DNA of 26,122 nt. Source: a virus. Numbering within the stretch: position 1 is the stretch's first letter; the number at the start of each line of letters is the position of its first letter. The position numbers were made by a program, and so were the translations under genes. Location: positions 1 to 26,122 of IMG/VR virus record IMGVR_UViG_3300013285_000065. The stretch is one strand, 5' to 3'. Shown here one piece after another: positions 7,901 through 16,332 of the stretch. The notes beneath the pieces are model-generated. The model was not told the DNA's origin, did not search any database, and worked only from the letters and a program-made list of their open reading frames with translations.

Positions 7901-9517
7901 ATGCAGATAAAAACAGTAATGATTGTTGGTGGCGGTAGTTCTGGCTGGATGACGGCAGCCGCACTATCAAAACTATGCCCCCATTTAAAAGTATCACTGG
8001 TAGAATCTAAAAAGATTGGTACTATCGGAGTTGGTGAAAGTACACTTGGCCACATCAATAAATTTTTTGGTATGCTGGGATTGAAGGATGAAGACTGGAT
8101 GGCAGAATGTAATGCCACTTACAAAAATTCTATTCGCTTTACCAACTTTAGAGAAAACGACGGCACTCATTTTGAATATCCGTTCAGTGCAGGACTGGAC
8201 TTTACTGACAAGCCTGCAGGTACCAGTGCATGGTCAGAGTTGGCAACTTTATATCCTGAAGAATATACCCCCGAGACTTTTGCAGAATTTTATTGTACTG
8301 GTAACACAATGCTAGCCACGTATAACAAACAAACCCGCGATGAAAAAGGCATTTTGCGTAACTATGATTTTGCATGGGACACTGCATACCATCTTGATGC
8401 ACAATTGCTAGGACAGTATTTGAAAAATAAAATTGCTATTCCGAATGGAGTTACACATATTGATGCAGAGATTCATTCTCATAAAAAAGATTATCTTGGC
8501 AATTTGACGGATATTTTGTGCGTTGACGGCACCATACTCCGTGCTGATTTGTTTATTGACTGTACTGGATTCAAATCAATGCTGTTGGAAGGATGGATGG
8601 GATCGGAATTCAGATCGTTTGACAAGTATTTGGCAAATGACAGTGCATGGGCTTGCCGTATTCCGTACGAAGATCGAGAAAAAGAAATGCACAATATCAC
8701 CGACTGCCATGCACTTGGTAATGGATGGGTATGGAACATTCCCTTGTGGAATCGCATAGGAACAGGCTATTGCTATTCATCCAAGTTTACCACAGACGAA
8801 GAAGCCAAGCGTGAGTTCCGAAATCACTTGGCAACCACCGGATCAAAAGAACGTGCAGAAAATGCAGAAATGATGCATGTCAAAATCAAACACGGCCGTA
8901 GACGTCGTGCATGGGTACAGAATGTAGTGGGTGTTGGACTGAGTTATGGATTTGTTGAACCACTTGAGTCAACTGGATTGCTGACTACACATGAAAATAT
9001 TATCAAACTTGTGGAACAGTTGAATCGCCGCCAGGGATACATAACTCGTACAGAAATTGAAGGCTTTAACTTTTCTGTTGAGAACGAAGTACTACGTTTT
9101 AGAGATTTCGTTAGCCAACACTATGCACTTTCTCAGAGAACTGATACACCATATTGGCGCTGGTGTACCCAGTTGCATGAGTATTGCCCAGACCAGATGG
9201 GCGACTACATGTTGACCCAGGCACAGTATCCTAACTTGATGGCTAACATTGTTGGTAATCAACGCTATTTTGGTGATTATGTGGGCAACATGTTTATCGC
9301 CGCCGGCATGGGCGTTAAGTCTATCTCAACCAAAGAACTAATCTTTTTTAATGGTGCTAGACAAGCTAAAACACTCAAGCAAGAAGAAATTGGATACACC
9401 AAACGTCGATTTGAAGAATATAGAGATTATGTAATCGATCATGTGAAATCATTGCCAAGTCATTATGAATTCTTAAAGAAAGAAATCTATGGCGGGAAAG
9501 ATGACCACACTGTGTAA
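7901..9517 (+). CDS. Flavin-dependent halogenase (tryptophan-halogenase family), halogenase 1
   Basis: A 538-residue protein of the usual family length. The dinucleotide-binding GGGSSGW is at residues 10-16 and GVGEST at 43-48. K75 sits in CNATYKNSIRF, at the place of the catalytic Lys79 of PrnA/RebH. The full signature WVWNIP (WxWxIP) is at 276-281, and FVEPLESTG (351-359) includes E356/S357, equivalent to the Glu/Ser pair near the halide and substrate. All key elements are present, so an active enzyme is likely: FADH2, O2 and halide give an enzyme-bound hypohalous species that halogenates an electron-rich substrate. A separate flavin reductase would be needed; none is seen here. The substrate is unknown. 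It is the first gene of the late unit, with SD AAAGGA. It is clearly different from the three - strand homologues. Confidence 0.9.
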   Translation: MQIKTVMIVGGGSSGWMTAAALSKLCPHLKVSLVESKKIGTIGVGESTLGHINKFFGMLGLKDEDWMAECNATYKNSIRFTNFRENDGTHFEYPFSAGLDFTDKPAGTSAWSELATLYPEEYTPETFAEFYCTGNTMLATYNKQTRDEKGILRNYDFAWDTAYHLDAQLLGQYLKNKIAIPNGVTHIDAEIHSHKKDYLGNLTDILCVDGTILRADLFIDCTGFKSMLLEGWMGSEFRSFDKYLANDSAWACRIPYEDREKEMHNITDCHALGNGWVWNIPLWNRIGTGYCYSSKFTTDEEAKREFRNHLATTGSKERAENAEMMHVKIKHGRRRRAWVQNVVGVGLSYGFVEPLESTGLLTTHENIIKLVEQLNRRQGYITRTEIEGFNFSVENEVLRFRDFVSQHYALSQRTDTPYWRWCTQLHEYCPDQMGDYMLTQAQYPNLMANIVGNQRYFGDYVGNMFIAAGMGVKSISTKELIFFNGARQAKTLKQEEIGYTKRRFEEYRDYVIDHVKSLPSHYEFLKKEIYGGKDDHTV

Positions 9518-10301
9518 AACTCTATTTGGGTGGATGCGTAAAGAATCAAAACCTTTTATTCGCTTTTACTCTCTAGAGCCTGGGACCGCAACTTTATTTC
9601 CCATTGTAAAATCAGCATCTATCGATCGTAATTTTTTATCAAATACTCAACCGGGTGATCAACCAGAAACACTATCTTCAAAAAACTGCCCCGGCATTAA
9701 GAAGATTGTGTCAAGCGGTTGGATAGTGCCCGCTCCAGCAGACTTTACAATCAACACCAACGGTGACGGGATTAGTTTTGATTGGGCGCAACCATATCGA
9801 TTCAGTAAAATTACTCCCGGCATGGAAGCATATGTTAACAGTCATACTCGTAGTCAAACGGAGCCATTGCTGGATGATGAATCGACCATATTGAAAACTG
9901 TGGTAAAAGTTGAAACTCCTTGGCGAATTGAAGCAAGTGACGACATAGTGCTTTTACTAATGCCAGTGACATACAACAACGAAAGTAGATTCTCGGCAGC
10001 TACTGGAATATTAGATCCTAAATACGGACATGTTGTCAACATACAATTGTTTTGGAAAGTGTTAAATGGAGCAACTACCATAAAAGCAGGAACTCCGTTG
10101 TGTCAAATTGTTCCAATTTCAAGAAAATCATTGTCCATATCGCATTATGATGTTACAATAGATACAGCTAATGATAATGATGCTAAAAAGGAACACGAAT
10201 TTAATTATGCATCAAACTGTGCATTTTTAGCAAATGACTCGCTGTCTTCAAGACTAAGCCGTGTGATAACTGTTTTAAATAAGTACAAGACTAAAGGATA
10301 A
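9489..10301 (+). CDS. DUF6065-like protein, paralogue A
   Basis: A 270-residue protein overlapping the halogenase end by 29 nt. An alternative ATG at 9501 would cut four residues and is equally plausible, since paralogue B begins even closer to the shared FGW sequence. Conserved blocks shared with the gene at 22948-23778 are IRFYSLE (24-30), APADFTI (82-88), KVETPWR (140-146), the ASDDIV stretch (149-154), FSAATGILDPKYG (168-180) and AGTPLCQIVPISR (200-212). The overall pattern (G-W/Y-.V..PADF...W, then a late QLFWK...AGTPL.Q..P) resembles DUF6065, a family of unknown function. No catalytic motif is evident and the predicted structure is mostly beta. Pairing with halogenases in both arms suggests a partner or substrate-related role, which is inference. 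Confidence 0.6.
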   Translation: MAGKMTTLCKTLFGWMRKESKPFIRFYSLEPGTATLFPIVKSASIDRNFLSNTQPGDQPETLSSKNCPGIKKIVSSGWIVPAPADFTINTNGDGISFDWAQPYRFSKITPGMEAYVNSHTRSQTEPLLDDESTILKTVVKVETPWRIEASDDIVLLLMPVTYNNESRFSAATGILDPKYGHVVNIQLFWKVLNGATTIKAGTPLCQIVPISRKSLSISHYDVTIDTANDNDAKKEHEFNYASNCAFLANDSLSSRLSRVITVLNKYKTKG

Positions 10302-10304
10302 CCT

Positions 10305-10556
10305 ATGAACTACAAAGAACGACTTCAAACTACCATCGTAAAAATTACCGAGCAAAAAGAGGGTGCCAGCGCAGAACTTTCTAAATTGGAAGAAGAGTTT
10401 GCCAATGTGAAATTAAATCCATATGGTATCACTGCCATTGATTTTGCTAAACGTCAAGAACTCAGCACAGATGTTCTGAAAATGGAAGGGGTACTCATGG
10501 GGTTACAACTTGCACTAGAAACATTCGACGGAGATCAGCAAGGTGATCCAGCTTAA
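10305..10556 (+). CDS. Small coiled-coil protein of unknown function
   Basis: An 83-residue charged protein preceded by SD AAAGGA about 7 nt from the ATG. Residues 5-35 have a heptad-like pattern (LQTTIVKITEQKEGASAELS, then LEEEF), and a second helix runs from about residue 48 to 75 with DVLKMEGVLMGLQLALE. It is probably a helical hairpin or dimeric coiled coil. It starts 3 nt after paralogue A and overlaps the next gene by 14 nt, so it belongs to the operon. I do not recognise a family. It could be an adaptor for one of the enzymes. Confidence 0.6.
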   Translation: MNYKERLQTTIVKITEQKEGASAELSKLEEEFANVKLNPYGITAIDFAKRQELSTDVLKMEGVLMGLQLALETFDGDQQGDPA

Positions 10557-11130
10557 GAATGGTGGTTTATTTCTATTTCCTCCAGATGTTTGGAAATTCA
10601 AGTACGATTTTAATTTTGAAGAATTAAAACCAAAGATAGATCATTTGTTAAACGTTACTGAGAACAACTCGGAACTTGAATCAGGTGACGCTCTATCCAC
10701 TGTTGCATTAGACGAAAGTATACAACCACATTCATGGGCGGAGTTGGCACATTTCCAAAACTGGTTAGGAGAGAAAATTGCTCTTATCCGTAGAGAAAAT
10801 GCATTCAACTACACCCGTTCTGAAGTATCGAGATCGTGGGTCAATCGTCATGGATTTGGCGGAGAAACCGTTGAACACAATCATAATCAAACTATATTTG
10901 TGGTAACATGTTATCTTCAATTACCACCTGATTCGGGATTTATTGAATTCAAAGACCCGCTGGAATATCATAAAACTCTTTATCCCATAATTCCTGAAGA
11001 AAGTTCTTATCGGGCAGTACCTTGCGAAACCAATGATGTATTGATATTTCCTGGATATATGCGCCATAGAGTGCAACAAAATAAAAATAAAACTGACCAA
11101 CGACTTGTTCTAACGCTTAATATCAAATGA
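10543..11130 (+). CDS. Putative 2OG-Fe(II) oxygenase-fold protein (oxygenase 1)
   Basis: A 195-residue protein with a GTG start, decided by GGAGA (10530-10534) 8 nt upstream and by the overlap with the previous gene. The second half has the double-stranded beta-helix signature: EHNHNQTIFVVTCYLQLPP with H112/H114 as the proximal metal ligands, then VLIFPGYMRHRVQQN with distal H175, then R187 in DQRLVLTLNI as the probable 2-oxoglutarate carboxylate ligand. The layout (HxH, about 60 residues, FPxxxxH, RLxLxxNI) resembles the TIGR02466-type group of putative 2OG oxygenases. An HxD is absent: the second proximal position is His/Asn, so activity is less certain than for later members. The substrate is unknown. 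Confidence 0.65.
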   Translation: MIQLKNGGLFLFPPDVWKFKYDFNFEELKPKIDHLLNVTENNSELESGDALSTVALDESIQPHSWAELAHFQNWLGEKIALIRRENAFNYTRSEVSRSWVNRHGFGGETVEHNHNQTIFVVTCYLQLPPDSGFIEFKDPLEYHKTLYPIIPEESSYRAVPCETNDVLIFPGYMRHRVQQNKNKTDQRLVLTLNIK

Positions 11131-11924
11131 GAAAATTTAAAGTTTGCTATCCCGATGCCAACAACGTTAATAAAGTTCTTAAACTCAAACCCATTGAGGA
11201 CTTCAATGCCAAGTATATAAAACTTGACAATGATATTGGGTATTGGGTTTCTGATCACCCGTTTGTCAACAACGGTTTTGATATCTTTAGAGAATTAATA
11301 GCGTCATTTCCCATACAGAAAGACAATAATCATCCTGATAATATGGATCCTAATCCATTTGATACCATACATGTACCCGAATGGGTCAGTGGAAATATTG
11401 TCTCGGTAGTCGAAGAATTTTATCGCATGAGTAACACAAAAACTATATTTGTACCACAACTGCATGAATGGGGCAATGTTTATTTTAAAGAAAAAGCTCG
11501 CCCTATAACCTGTTGGCGAATTCCGCATATTGATTATATCCACGGCATGGTTGCAAATTTATGGTTCACAGATCATGATATTGTAGACAGTGGAACCAAA
11601 TTGTATCGTTACACTGGCAAGATGTATAACGAAATCTACGACTTCCAGCAAGACACCAATCATCCAAGATACAAAGAATGGCAACAGTTGGCTGACAAGC
11701 CTATCCGTGCAGATGCTTGGTTCAATATCTCCGATGAAGAATTACAAACTTGGGGATTCGAATGTGTGGGCATTGCCCCAACCAAGGAAGGCACAATGAC
11801 TTGGTACAAGGCAAATGTTTGCCACCTTGCATATATTTCTGAAAAGGTAGATTTTAGATGGAGTCATACCTTTGCATTTAGCCATGAAACACACCCCAAC
11901 ACCATAGGAGATTTGTTTAAATGA
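11127..11924 (+). CDS. Putative Fe(II)/2OG oxygenase-fold protein (oxygenase 2), divergent
   Basis: A 265-residue protein whose start overlaps the previous stop as ATGA. The first 110 residues are a family-specific N-terminal part with no motif I recognise. WRIPHIDYIHGMVANLWF supplies an HxD pair (H134, D136) followed by a beta strand. SGTKLYRYTGKMY (155-167) matches the GGTxFY element of DUF6445-like oxygenases, and a later segment (WYKANVCHLAYI, H233; then R244) would give the distal His and the 2OG-binding Arg. A long insert rich in Trp/Asp/Lys lies between the two halves. The fold assignment is moderate: the order of elements fits, but the distal part is weakly conserved. Given the run of similar genes after it, an oxygenase role is the simplest reading. 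Confidence 0.55.
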   Translation: MRKFKVCYPDANNVNKVLKLKPIEDFNAKYIKLDNDIGYWVSDHPFVNNGFDIFRELIASFPIQKDNNHPDNMDPNPFDTIHVPEWVSGNIVSVVEEFYRMSNTKTIFVPQLHEWGNVYFKEKARPITCWRIPHIDYIHGMVANLWFTDHDIVDSGTKLYRYTGKMYNEIYDFQQDTNHPRYKEWQQLADKPIRADAWFNISDEELQTWGFECVGIAPTKEGTMTWYKANVCHLAYISEKVDFRWSHTFAFSHETHPNTIGDLFK

Positions 11925-12544
11925 ACTATGATTTATACTTTCCAACTCCTATATGGTGGGAAGATACCAATTTTGATACTGAAGACATGCTAAAATTATG
12001 CTATTCAGTAAAAGAACAAGATCCCATTGGAAGGAAATTAAGCAATGACGGTGGCTGGCAAAGTAAAGACTTCAGGCCTGGAAAATACCCTGCGTTAAAA
12101 GTCTTGGAAGATAGAATACTTGCACAAGCTGAACAATGTGTGCGAGATTTTGGATTTGACGAAAAGTCATGTTTTCCTGTTTTGGAGAATATATGGCTCA
12201 ATGTCAACGGCAAGCACAATTCCAATATGGTTCACATGCATGATGCATCGTTCGTATCGGGAGTATTTTATCTAAAGGCCCGTCCAGGACAGGGCAAAAT
12301 TACCATGTATAAAAACATGATGCAAGATTTTGCCACTATGTCGTTTGCAAATCTAGAAAAATTTACTCAGATCAGCGCATCGGCAATCAGCTATGATCCA
12401 TATACTGGTAGATTGATCATGTTTCCAGGATGGTTACCTCACGGAGTATCTGCTAACCAATTAGACGAAGATCGAGTTTCACTTTCATTTAATGTAAAAA
12501 TAATTAGGACCGACGATGAACGCTATAGGCCAACGATTAGTTAA
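11921..12544 (+). CDS. Putative 2OG-Fe(II) oxygenase, TIGR02466-like (oxygenase 3)
   Basis: A 207-residue protein with ATGA overlap at its start. It is a good match to the TIGR02466-type pattern: an N-terminal YFPTPIWWED, an internal IWLNVNGKHNSNMVHMHDAS (H105, H107, D108), then SGVFYLKA, GKITMYKN, and GRLIMFPGWLPHGVSANQ with distal H174, and R185 in EDRVSLSFNVK. The metal and 2-oxoglutarate ligands are therefore all present. Members of this group are frequent in marine T4-like phages and in bacteria, with few known substrates. The gene is embedded in the oxygenase run, and its last 29 nt overlap the cupin-like gene that follows. Confidence 0.75.
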   Translation: MNYDLYFPTPIWWEDTNFDTEDMLKLCYSVKEQDPIGRKLSNDGGWQSKDFRPGKYPALKVLEDRILAQAEQCVRDFGFDEKSCFPVLENIWLNVNGKHNSNMVHMHDASFVSGVFYLKARPGQGKITMYKNMMQDFATMSFANLEKFTQISASAISYDPYTGRLIMFPGWLPHGVSANQLDEDRVSLSFNVKIIRTDDERYRPTIS

Positions 12545-13241
12545 CGAGACCAATCTTCTATACGAAGATAAACCACATCATTTTAAAAACTTGTTACCAG
12601 GCGTAAAAGAAATGCTGACCTGGAACGATGTTGAAAAATGTGCCAACAACCCGGCTCTATATAATTTTGAAATGATCGGTAAAGATAATATCAAGATTGA
12701 AATTCCAATGCATAAAAAAGCATGGGTATTTTCTAAACCAGTGCAAGATAAGGCATTTATAGTGGATCATATCAACAGAGGCAACGGCTTTGTTATTATG
12801 GATTATGGGTTTTATAGTGAAAAAACCAATGAACTACTAAAAGTGCTTGAAACAATCTATGAGGTAAATGGTGCTATCCATGTGTACGGTGGACTTGCTG
12901 ATGCAAAATCATTCTGGATACATGAGGATTATCCGTCTAATTTTATTTTCCAGGCAGAAGGTAAAACTCGATGGAAAGTGTACAACAACAGAATTTCCGC
13001 CATGTATAGAACTGGCACAATGAATCATAAATTGAAACATGAAGACCTCGACTTGGCATTTGATGTGGTACTTGAACCGGGCGATGCAATATACATACCA
13101 TCCAGAGCATATCATGTTGCAGAGCCAATGGGACAACGATTGAGCATGAGTGTTCCGTGCTGGACTAGATTGCCCACAGATGATCCTCGCGAAATGAACG
13201 ACAGAAACAATTATAGGATTAACTATGACAGAAATATTTAA
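12516..13241 (+). CDS. JmjC/cupin-like oxygenase (oxygenase 4)
   Basis: A 241-residue protein that differs from its neighbours: it looks like a JmjC or cupin-8 hydroxylase. Residues 134-154 contain WIHEDYPSNFIFQAEGKTRW, giving H136-x-D138 and the typical phrase (F.-QxEGxxxWxVY) of bacterial RoxA/YcfD-like and other JmjC hydroxylases. EPGDAIYIPSRAYHVAEP (187-204) supplies the distal H200. In the RoxA family these enzymes hydroxylate protein side chains (ribosomal Arg/His). That is known for the family but not shown for this protein. The start overlaps the previous gene by 29 nt, and AGGA in TTAGGACCGACG provides an SD. The next gene begins inside its last 17 nt. Confidence 0.72.
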   Translation: MNAIGQRLVNETNLLYEDKPHHFKNLLPGVKEMLTWNDVEKCANNPALYNFEMIGKDNIKIEIPMHKKAWVFSKPVQDKAFIVDHINRGNGFVIMDYGFYSEKTNELLKVLETIYEVNGAIHVYGGLADAKSFWIHEDYPSNFIFQAEGKTRWKVYNNRISAMYRTGTMNHKLKHEDLDLAFDVVLEPGDAIYIPSRAYHVAEPMGQRLSMSVPCWTRLPTDDPREMNDRNNYRINYDRNI

Positions 13242-13812
13242 ACCAAGAGAGTATGTGAGTGGTGTGAATTTTGATTATCAGAAAGCCATGTATGCTTATC
13301 TAACTGATATCAAGTTTGACTGGCATTATATGGAAGATACTACCACTGAAAAAACCAATCTTCCCAAGTACTCTACTCCAGCATTTGGAAATTTACTGTA
13401 CTATTCACAACATGAGTCCAACCCGCACTACGATTTTTTTAAACCACTGATTGAAGCATTGGAACAAACAGCTGGATTTAAGATCAAAACACTGCTGAGA
13501 GTGCGAGCCGGTATGTTGCTCAATACCAAATATGCACTACCTGGTATGAATTACAAATATAATACACCTCACATAGATTACGATATTGATCATTATACTG
13601 TGGTGTATTATGTTAACGAGTGTGACGGTGACACTGTGGTATTTCGTGAAATTGCACCTGCTGAAAAATATTATAGTCTGCATAAATGTACTCCGCATCA
13701 AGGAAAATTCTTGTTGTTTAACGGACGTCATTATCATGCAAGTACCTGCCCTAAAGTGTACACCAAGCGTATTGCAATCACTATCAATTTTACTGCTGAT
13801 ATAGATGGATAA
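13225..13812 (+). CDS. 2OG-Fe(II) oxygenase (oxygenase 5)
   Basis: A 195-residue protein with SD AGGA ahead of ATG. The catalytic core is clear: LLRVRAGMLLNTK (90-102), then NTPHIDYDIDHYTVVYYVNE with H116-x-D118, DGDTVVF (134-140), GKFLLFNGRHYHAS with distal His at 171, and KRIAITINF with R182. This full HxD...H...R set, with YYVN..DGDT between, is a subgroup common in cyanophages and other marine myoviruses. It shares the same core phrases with the gene at 15724-16332, so the two are probably distant paralogues. Catalysis would couple oxidative decarboxylation of 2-oxoglutarate to hydroxylation of an unknown substrate. Confidence 0.82.
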   Translation: MTEIFKPREYVSGVNFDYQKAMYAYLTDIKFDWHYMEDTTTEKTNLPKYSTPAFGNLLYYSQHESNPHYDFFKPLIEALEQTAGFKIKTLLRVRAGMLLNTKYALPGMNYKYNTPHIDYDIDHYTVVYYVNECDGDTVVFREIAPAEKYYSLHKCTPHQGKFLLFNGRHYHASTCPKVYTKRIAITINFTADIDG

Positions 13813-14512
13813 TTTGTTTTTAAATAAATTCATAAACACCAAAAACTTGAGTAGTTCGGAGTTTATTAAATCTCACGACATTAAGAATCGTTTCTTATAT
13901 CCATACATGCCAACCATTGTAATTGATAATTTCTATAATGATCCTAATTTATGGAGAGAGTTTGCCCTAGATCAAAAGTTCTTCAAAGGTGATCGGGGTA
14001 ACTGGCCCGGCTTAAGGACAGAATTGTTGCATAAACTACAATATGATTTATTTAAAATCACATTGAAAAAAATATTATTTGTTTTAAAAGATTACGGAAT
14101 TACTCAAGTGGCCGAACTACAAACAGGATTCCAACTGATAGCTGAAGAGTATGGACGCGGCTGGGTACACGATGATGATCCGTCGTTTCAATATGCGGGT
14201 ATCATATATCTAAGCAAAGATGCTCCAATTGGGTCTGGCACCACAATATATGAAGACTCTGCGGATTTTGACGGAGATGTATATAATAAAATGTTTGAAA
14301 CAGATGTTAACAACGCCTCGGCAGAAGATCGAGAAATATATGCAAAATATAGAGCAGAACAAGTGTCAAAATTTAAAAAAAGTATAGTGGTAGAAAATGT
14401 TTACAATCGCTTTGTATTGTTTGATTCGAGGTGTTGGCACAGTGCTGATAATTTTTTTGGTAGCACATCAGACGATACTAGATTAACACAAGTATTTTTT
14501 ATTAAACAATGA
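13805..14512 (+). CDS. 2OG-Fe(II) oxygenase, DUF6445-like (oxygenase 6)
   Basis: A 235-residue protein starting inside the last codons of the previous gene (8-nt overlap). The N-terminus contains PTIVIDNFYNDPNLWREFAL and NWPGLRTELL, a phrase typical of this group. The core has GWVHDDDPSFQYAGIIYL (H122-x-D124), SGTTIYED (144-151), YNRFVLFDSRCWHSADNFFG (distal H212), and DDTRLTQVFF with R226. All four ligands are in place. The next gene is a clear paralogue with the same order of motifs, pointing to tandem duplication followed by divergence. An N-terminal extension of about 35 residues is unique to this copy. Confidence 0.8.
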   Translation: MDNLFLNKFINTKNLSSSEFIKSHDIKNRFLYPYMPTIVIDNFYNDPNLWREFALDQKFFKGDRGNWPGLRTELLHKLQYDLFKITLKKILFVLKDYGITQVAELQTGFQLIAEEYGRGWVHDDDPSFQYAGIIYLSKDAPIGSGTTIYEDSADFDGDVYNKMFETDVNNASAEDREIYAKYRAEQVSKFKKSIVVENVYNRFVLFDSRCWHSADNFFGSTSDDTRLTQVFFIKQ

Positions 14513-15120
14513 AAACGTTAAAGCAACCGATCAAAGTTATTGATAACTTTTTTGAAGCTCCTGATTTATGGCAACACTACGCCCTAAAGCAACAGTTTGC
14601 TCGAGACAACAACTCGACTTGGCCCGGAACTCGGACTACTACACTCGATCAATTAGATATGGAACTGTTTAATTCTGTTGCATCTACGCTCATTAGTCAT
14701 ACACACGGTAAACAGTTCTTTTCTCTCTTAAAGATAAACTTTGCATCCGTTGACAGCAGTTATAATATTGGATGGATGCACCAAGACGAGCCGCAGTACA
14801 ATGTTGCTGGCGTCATATTCTTGAATAAACTTGCTCCTGCCAATACTGGATTATCGTTTTATACAAAGGTTGCAGATAATAATCAAGACTACAACAGTTT
14901 GTTCTTCGAAGAATTAAAAGCTAATCCGGCCGATCGATCGGTATTCGTTAAATTTAAAGAAGAACAACGTGAATTGTTCAAGCGGAACATGACTGTTGAA
15001 AATATTTTTAATAGATGTGTGATGTTTCCGCCGGAACAATTCCATGCGGCCGACGGATACTTTGGCAATACACTAGATGATTCTAGATTAACAATTAACT
15101 TTTTTGGAACTTCAATATGA
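14509..15120 (+). CDS. 2OG-Fe(II) oxygenase, DUF6445-like (oxygenase 7)
   Basis: A 203-residue protein with ATGA overlap, a paralogue of the upstream gene. Shared features are PIKVIDNFFEAPDLWQHYAL at the start, TWPGTRTTTL (37-46), GWMHQDEPQYNVAGVIFL (H91-x-D93), TGLSFYTK (113-120), NRCVMFPPEQFHAADGYFGN with distal H179, and DDSRLTINFF with R193. It lacks the 35-residue N-terminal extension of its partner. Protein similarity is obvious by eye but not high, so the duplication is old, and retention of every ligand in both copies suggests different substrates or sites. It is likely translationally coupled to both neighbours. Confidence 0.8.
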   Translation: MKTLKQPIKVIDNFFEAPDLWQHYALKQQFARDNNSTWPGTRTTTLDQLDMELFNSVASTLISHTHGKQFFSLLKINFASVDSSYNIGWMHQDEPQYNVAGVIFLNKLAPANTGLSFYTKVADNNQDYNSLFFEELKANPADRSVFVKFKEEQRELFKRNMTVENIFNRCVMFPPEQFHAADGYFGNTLDDSRLTINFFGTSI

Positions 15121-15731
15121 CATCGGCTTTTGGTCACTTTAGTAATTTTGGGTTTGTTAGAGATACGGTGCCACCGGAACTGCTCGATGAATTGCAAGCA
15201 GAAATTGATTCAATCGATTTAGCAGAACCAATAAAAGATAAACTGGCAGGCAATTTAGAGACTTCATACGTTCTTGAAAAATCAAGAACTAATTTAGAAA
15301 AATTTGTATTGGGATTGGCAAATGCATACTCTGTTGGGTTCGATGCAACACAGACTGGTAAAAATCTCACAGGGGATAATTTATCTTTAAGATTGTTTTG
15401 GGTAAATTTTCAAAGGAAACACGAGTTTAATCCTATACACATGCACGATGGTGATTTCAGCTTTGTGATATGGTTAAAAGTTCCGTATAAACTTGCCGAT
15501 GAAGTGAATATGCCCCGGTCCAAAAATTCTAATATGCCTCGAGGCGGTATGTTTAGTTTTTTCTATACTAATATATTTGGTGAAATTCGAGAAGCTGAAT
15601 TTCCTATAGACGAGTTATGGGAAGGGCAAATTTTGCTATTCCCAGCATGTTTACAACACATGGTATATCCATTTGCATCAACGGATGATGTACGTGTATC
15701 AATTTCAGGGAACATAAAAAGAAATGAATGA
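15117..15731 (+). CDS. Putative 2OG-Fe(II) oxygenase (oxygenase 8)
   Basis: A 204-residue protein with ATGA overlap. The core region reads FWVNFQRKHEFNPIHMHDGD (about 94-113) with H108, H110 and D111 as candidate proximal ligands, then FSFVIWLKVPY. A GGMFSFFYTN segment follows, then GQILLFPACLQHMVYPF with distal H181 and DVRVSISGNI with R193. The N-x-x-H-x-H-D phrase and the FPxxxxH...RxSISxN ending link it to TIGR02466-like enzymes, though it is shorter on the N-terminal side and has an insert (NMPRSKNSNMPR) between strands. Helices near residues 20-75 precede the core. An oxygenase fold is likely and the substrate is unknown. Confidence 0.7.
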   Translation: MTSAFGHFSNFGFVRDTVPPELLDELQAEIDSIDLAEPIKDKLAGNLETSYVLEKSRTNLEKFVLGLANAYSVGFDATQTGKNLTGDNLSLRLFWVNFQRKHEFNPIHMHDGDFSFVIWLKVPYKLADEVNMPRSKNSNMPRGGMFSFFYTNIFGEIREAEFPIDELWEGQILLFPACLQHMVYPFASTDDVRVSISGNIKRNE

Positions 15732-16332
15732 CATTATAGAAGTTGACAATATTATCCCGCTTGATTATCAGAATCATTTGCTTGATACATTCACAGGCTG
15801 GGAATTTCCATGGGTCCTTAATAAGAATATGGTGTCAGGCGACGAGTGTTTTAAGAACATGTCAAACAATCCTCCGGGATTTAATCACTTCTTTTACGAA
15901 AAAAGTGCGCCAGTGAGCAATTTCTTTCAACTGGTGTACCCGCTAGTACTAAGCATAACCAGTCAAGCAAAGGTACCCTTTAACAGACTATACAGAATGC
16001 GAGCCAATCTAACGCTGGCAAATCAAAAAACAGAATCTGATATGTTGATGCCGCATATTGACAGTTTCCATCCGCACTGGAATGCAATTTACTATGTGAA
16101 TGATAGCGACGGAGATACTATTATTTTTAACGAAACAAACGACGAGTTTGATCCAGGACAAAAAGACATAGACAAAATTAAAAATGGCGAGTTTACAATT
16201 AAACATAGAATTACTCCCAAGAAGGGTAAACTGATTGCTTTCCCAGGCAAATACTATCATACCGCAAGTTTTTGCAAGCAAGCCGATTATAGATGCCTGA
16301 TCAATATCAACTTGGGAAACATATTTGTATGA
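15724..16332 (+). CDS. 2OG-Fe(II) oxygenase (oxygenase 9)
   Basis: A 202-residue protein overlapping the previous gene by 8 nt. The catalytic set is complete: YRMRANLTLANQK (90-102), MPHIDSFHPHWNAIYYVNDS with H111-x-D113, DGDTIIFNE (129-137), GKLIAFPGKYYHTASF with distal H179, and DYRCLININLG with R190. The order and phrases (R.R..L.L....., PHID, YYVN.SDGDT, GK...F.G..YH..S) are those of the gene at 13225-13812, so both belong to the same subfamily. The N-terminus (IIEVDNIIPLDYQNHLLDTF) is the usual helix-strand lead-in of such hydroxylases. It may act on a protein residue, by analogy only. Confidence 0.8.
   Translation: MNDIIEVDNIIPLDYQNHLLDTFTGWEFPWVLNKNMVSGDECFKNMSNNPPGFNHFFYEKSAPVSNFFQLVYPLVLSITSQAKVPFNRLYRMRANLTLANQKTESDMLMPHIDSFHPHWNAIYYVNDSDGDTIIFNETNDEFDPGQKDIDKIKNGEFTIKHRITPKKGKLIAFPGKYYHTASFCKQADYRCLININLGNIFV

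Noticed and set aside
7901-9517. Complete antibiotic-type biosynthetic cluster
   Set aside because: There are no NRPS, PKS, aminotransferase, ligase or transporter genes. The halogenases and oxygenases alone do not make such a cluster.
16293-16328. Earlier ATG for oxygenase 10
   Set aside because: It would overlap the previous gene by 40 nt and has no SD. The ATGA joint at 16329 matches the pattern of the neighbouring genes.
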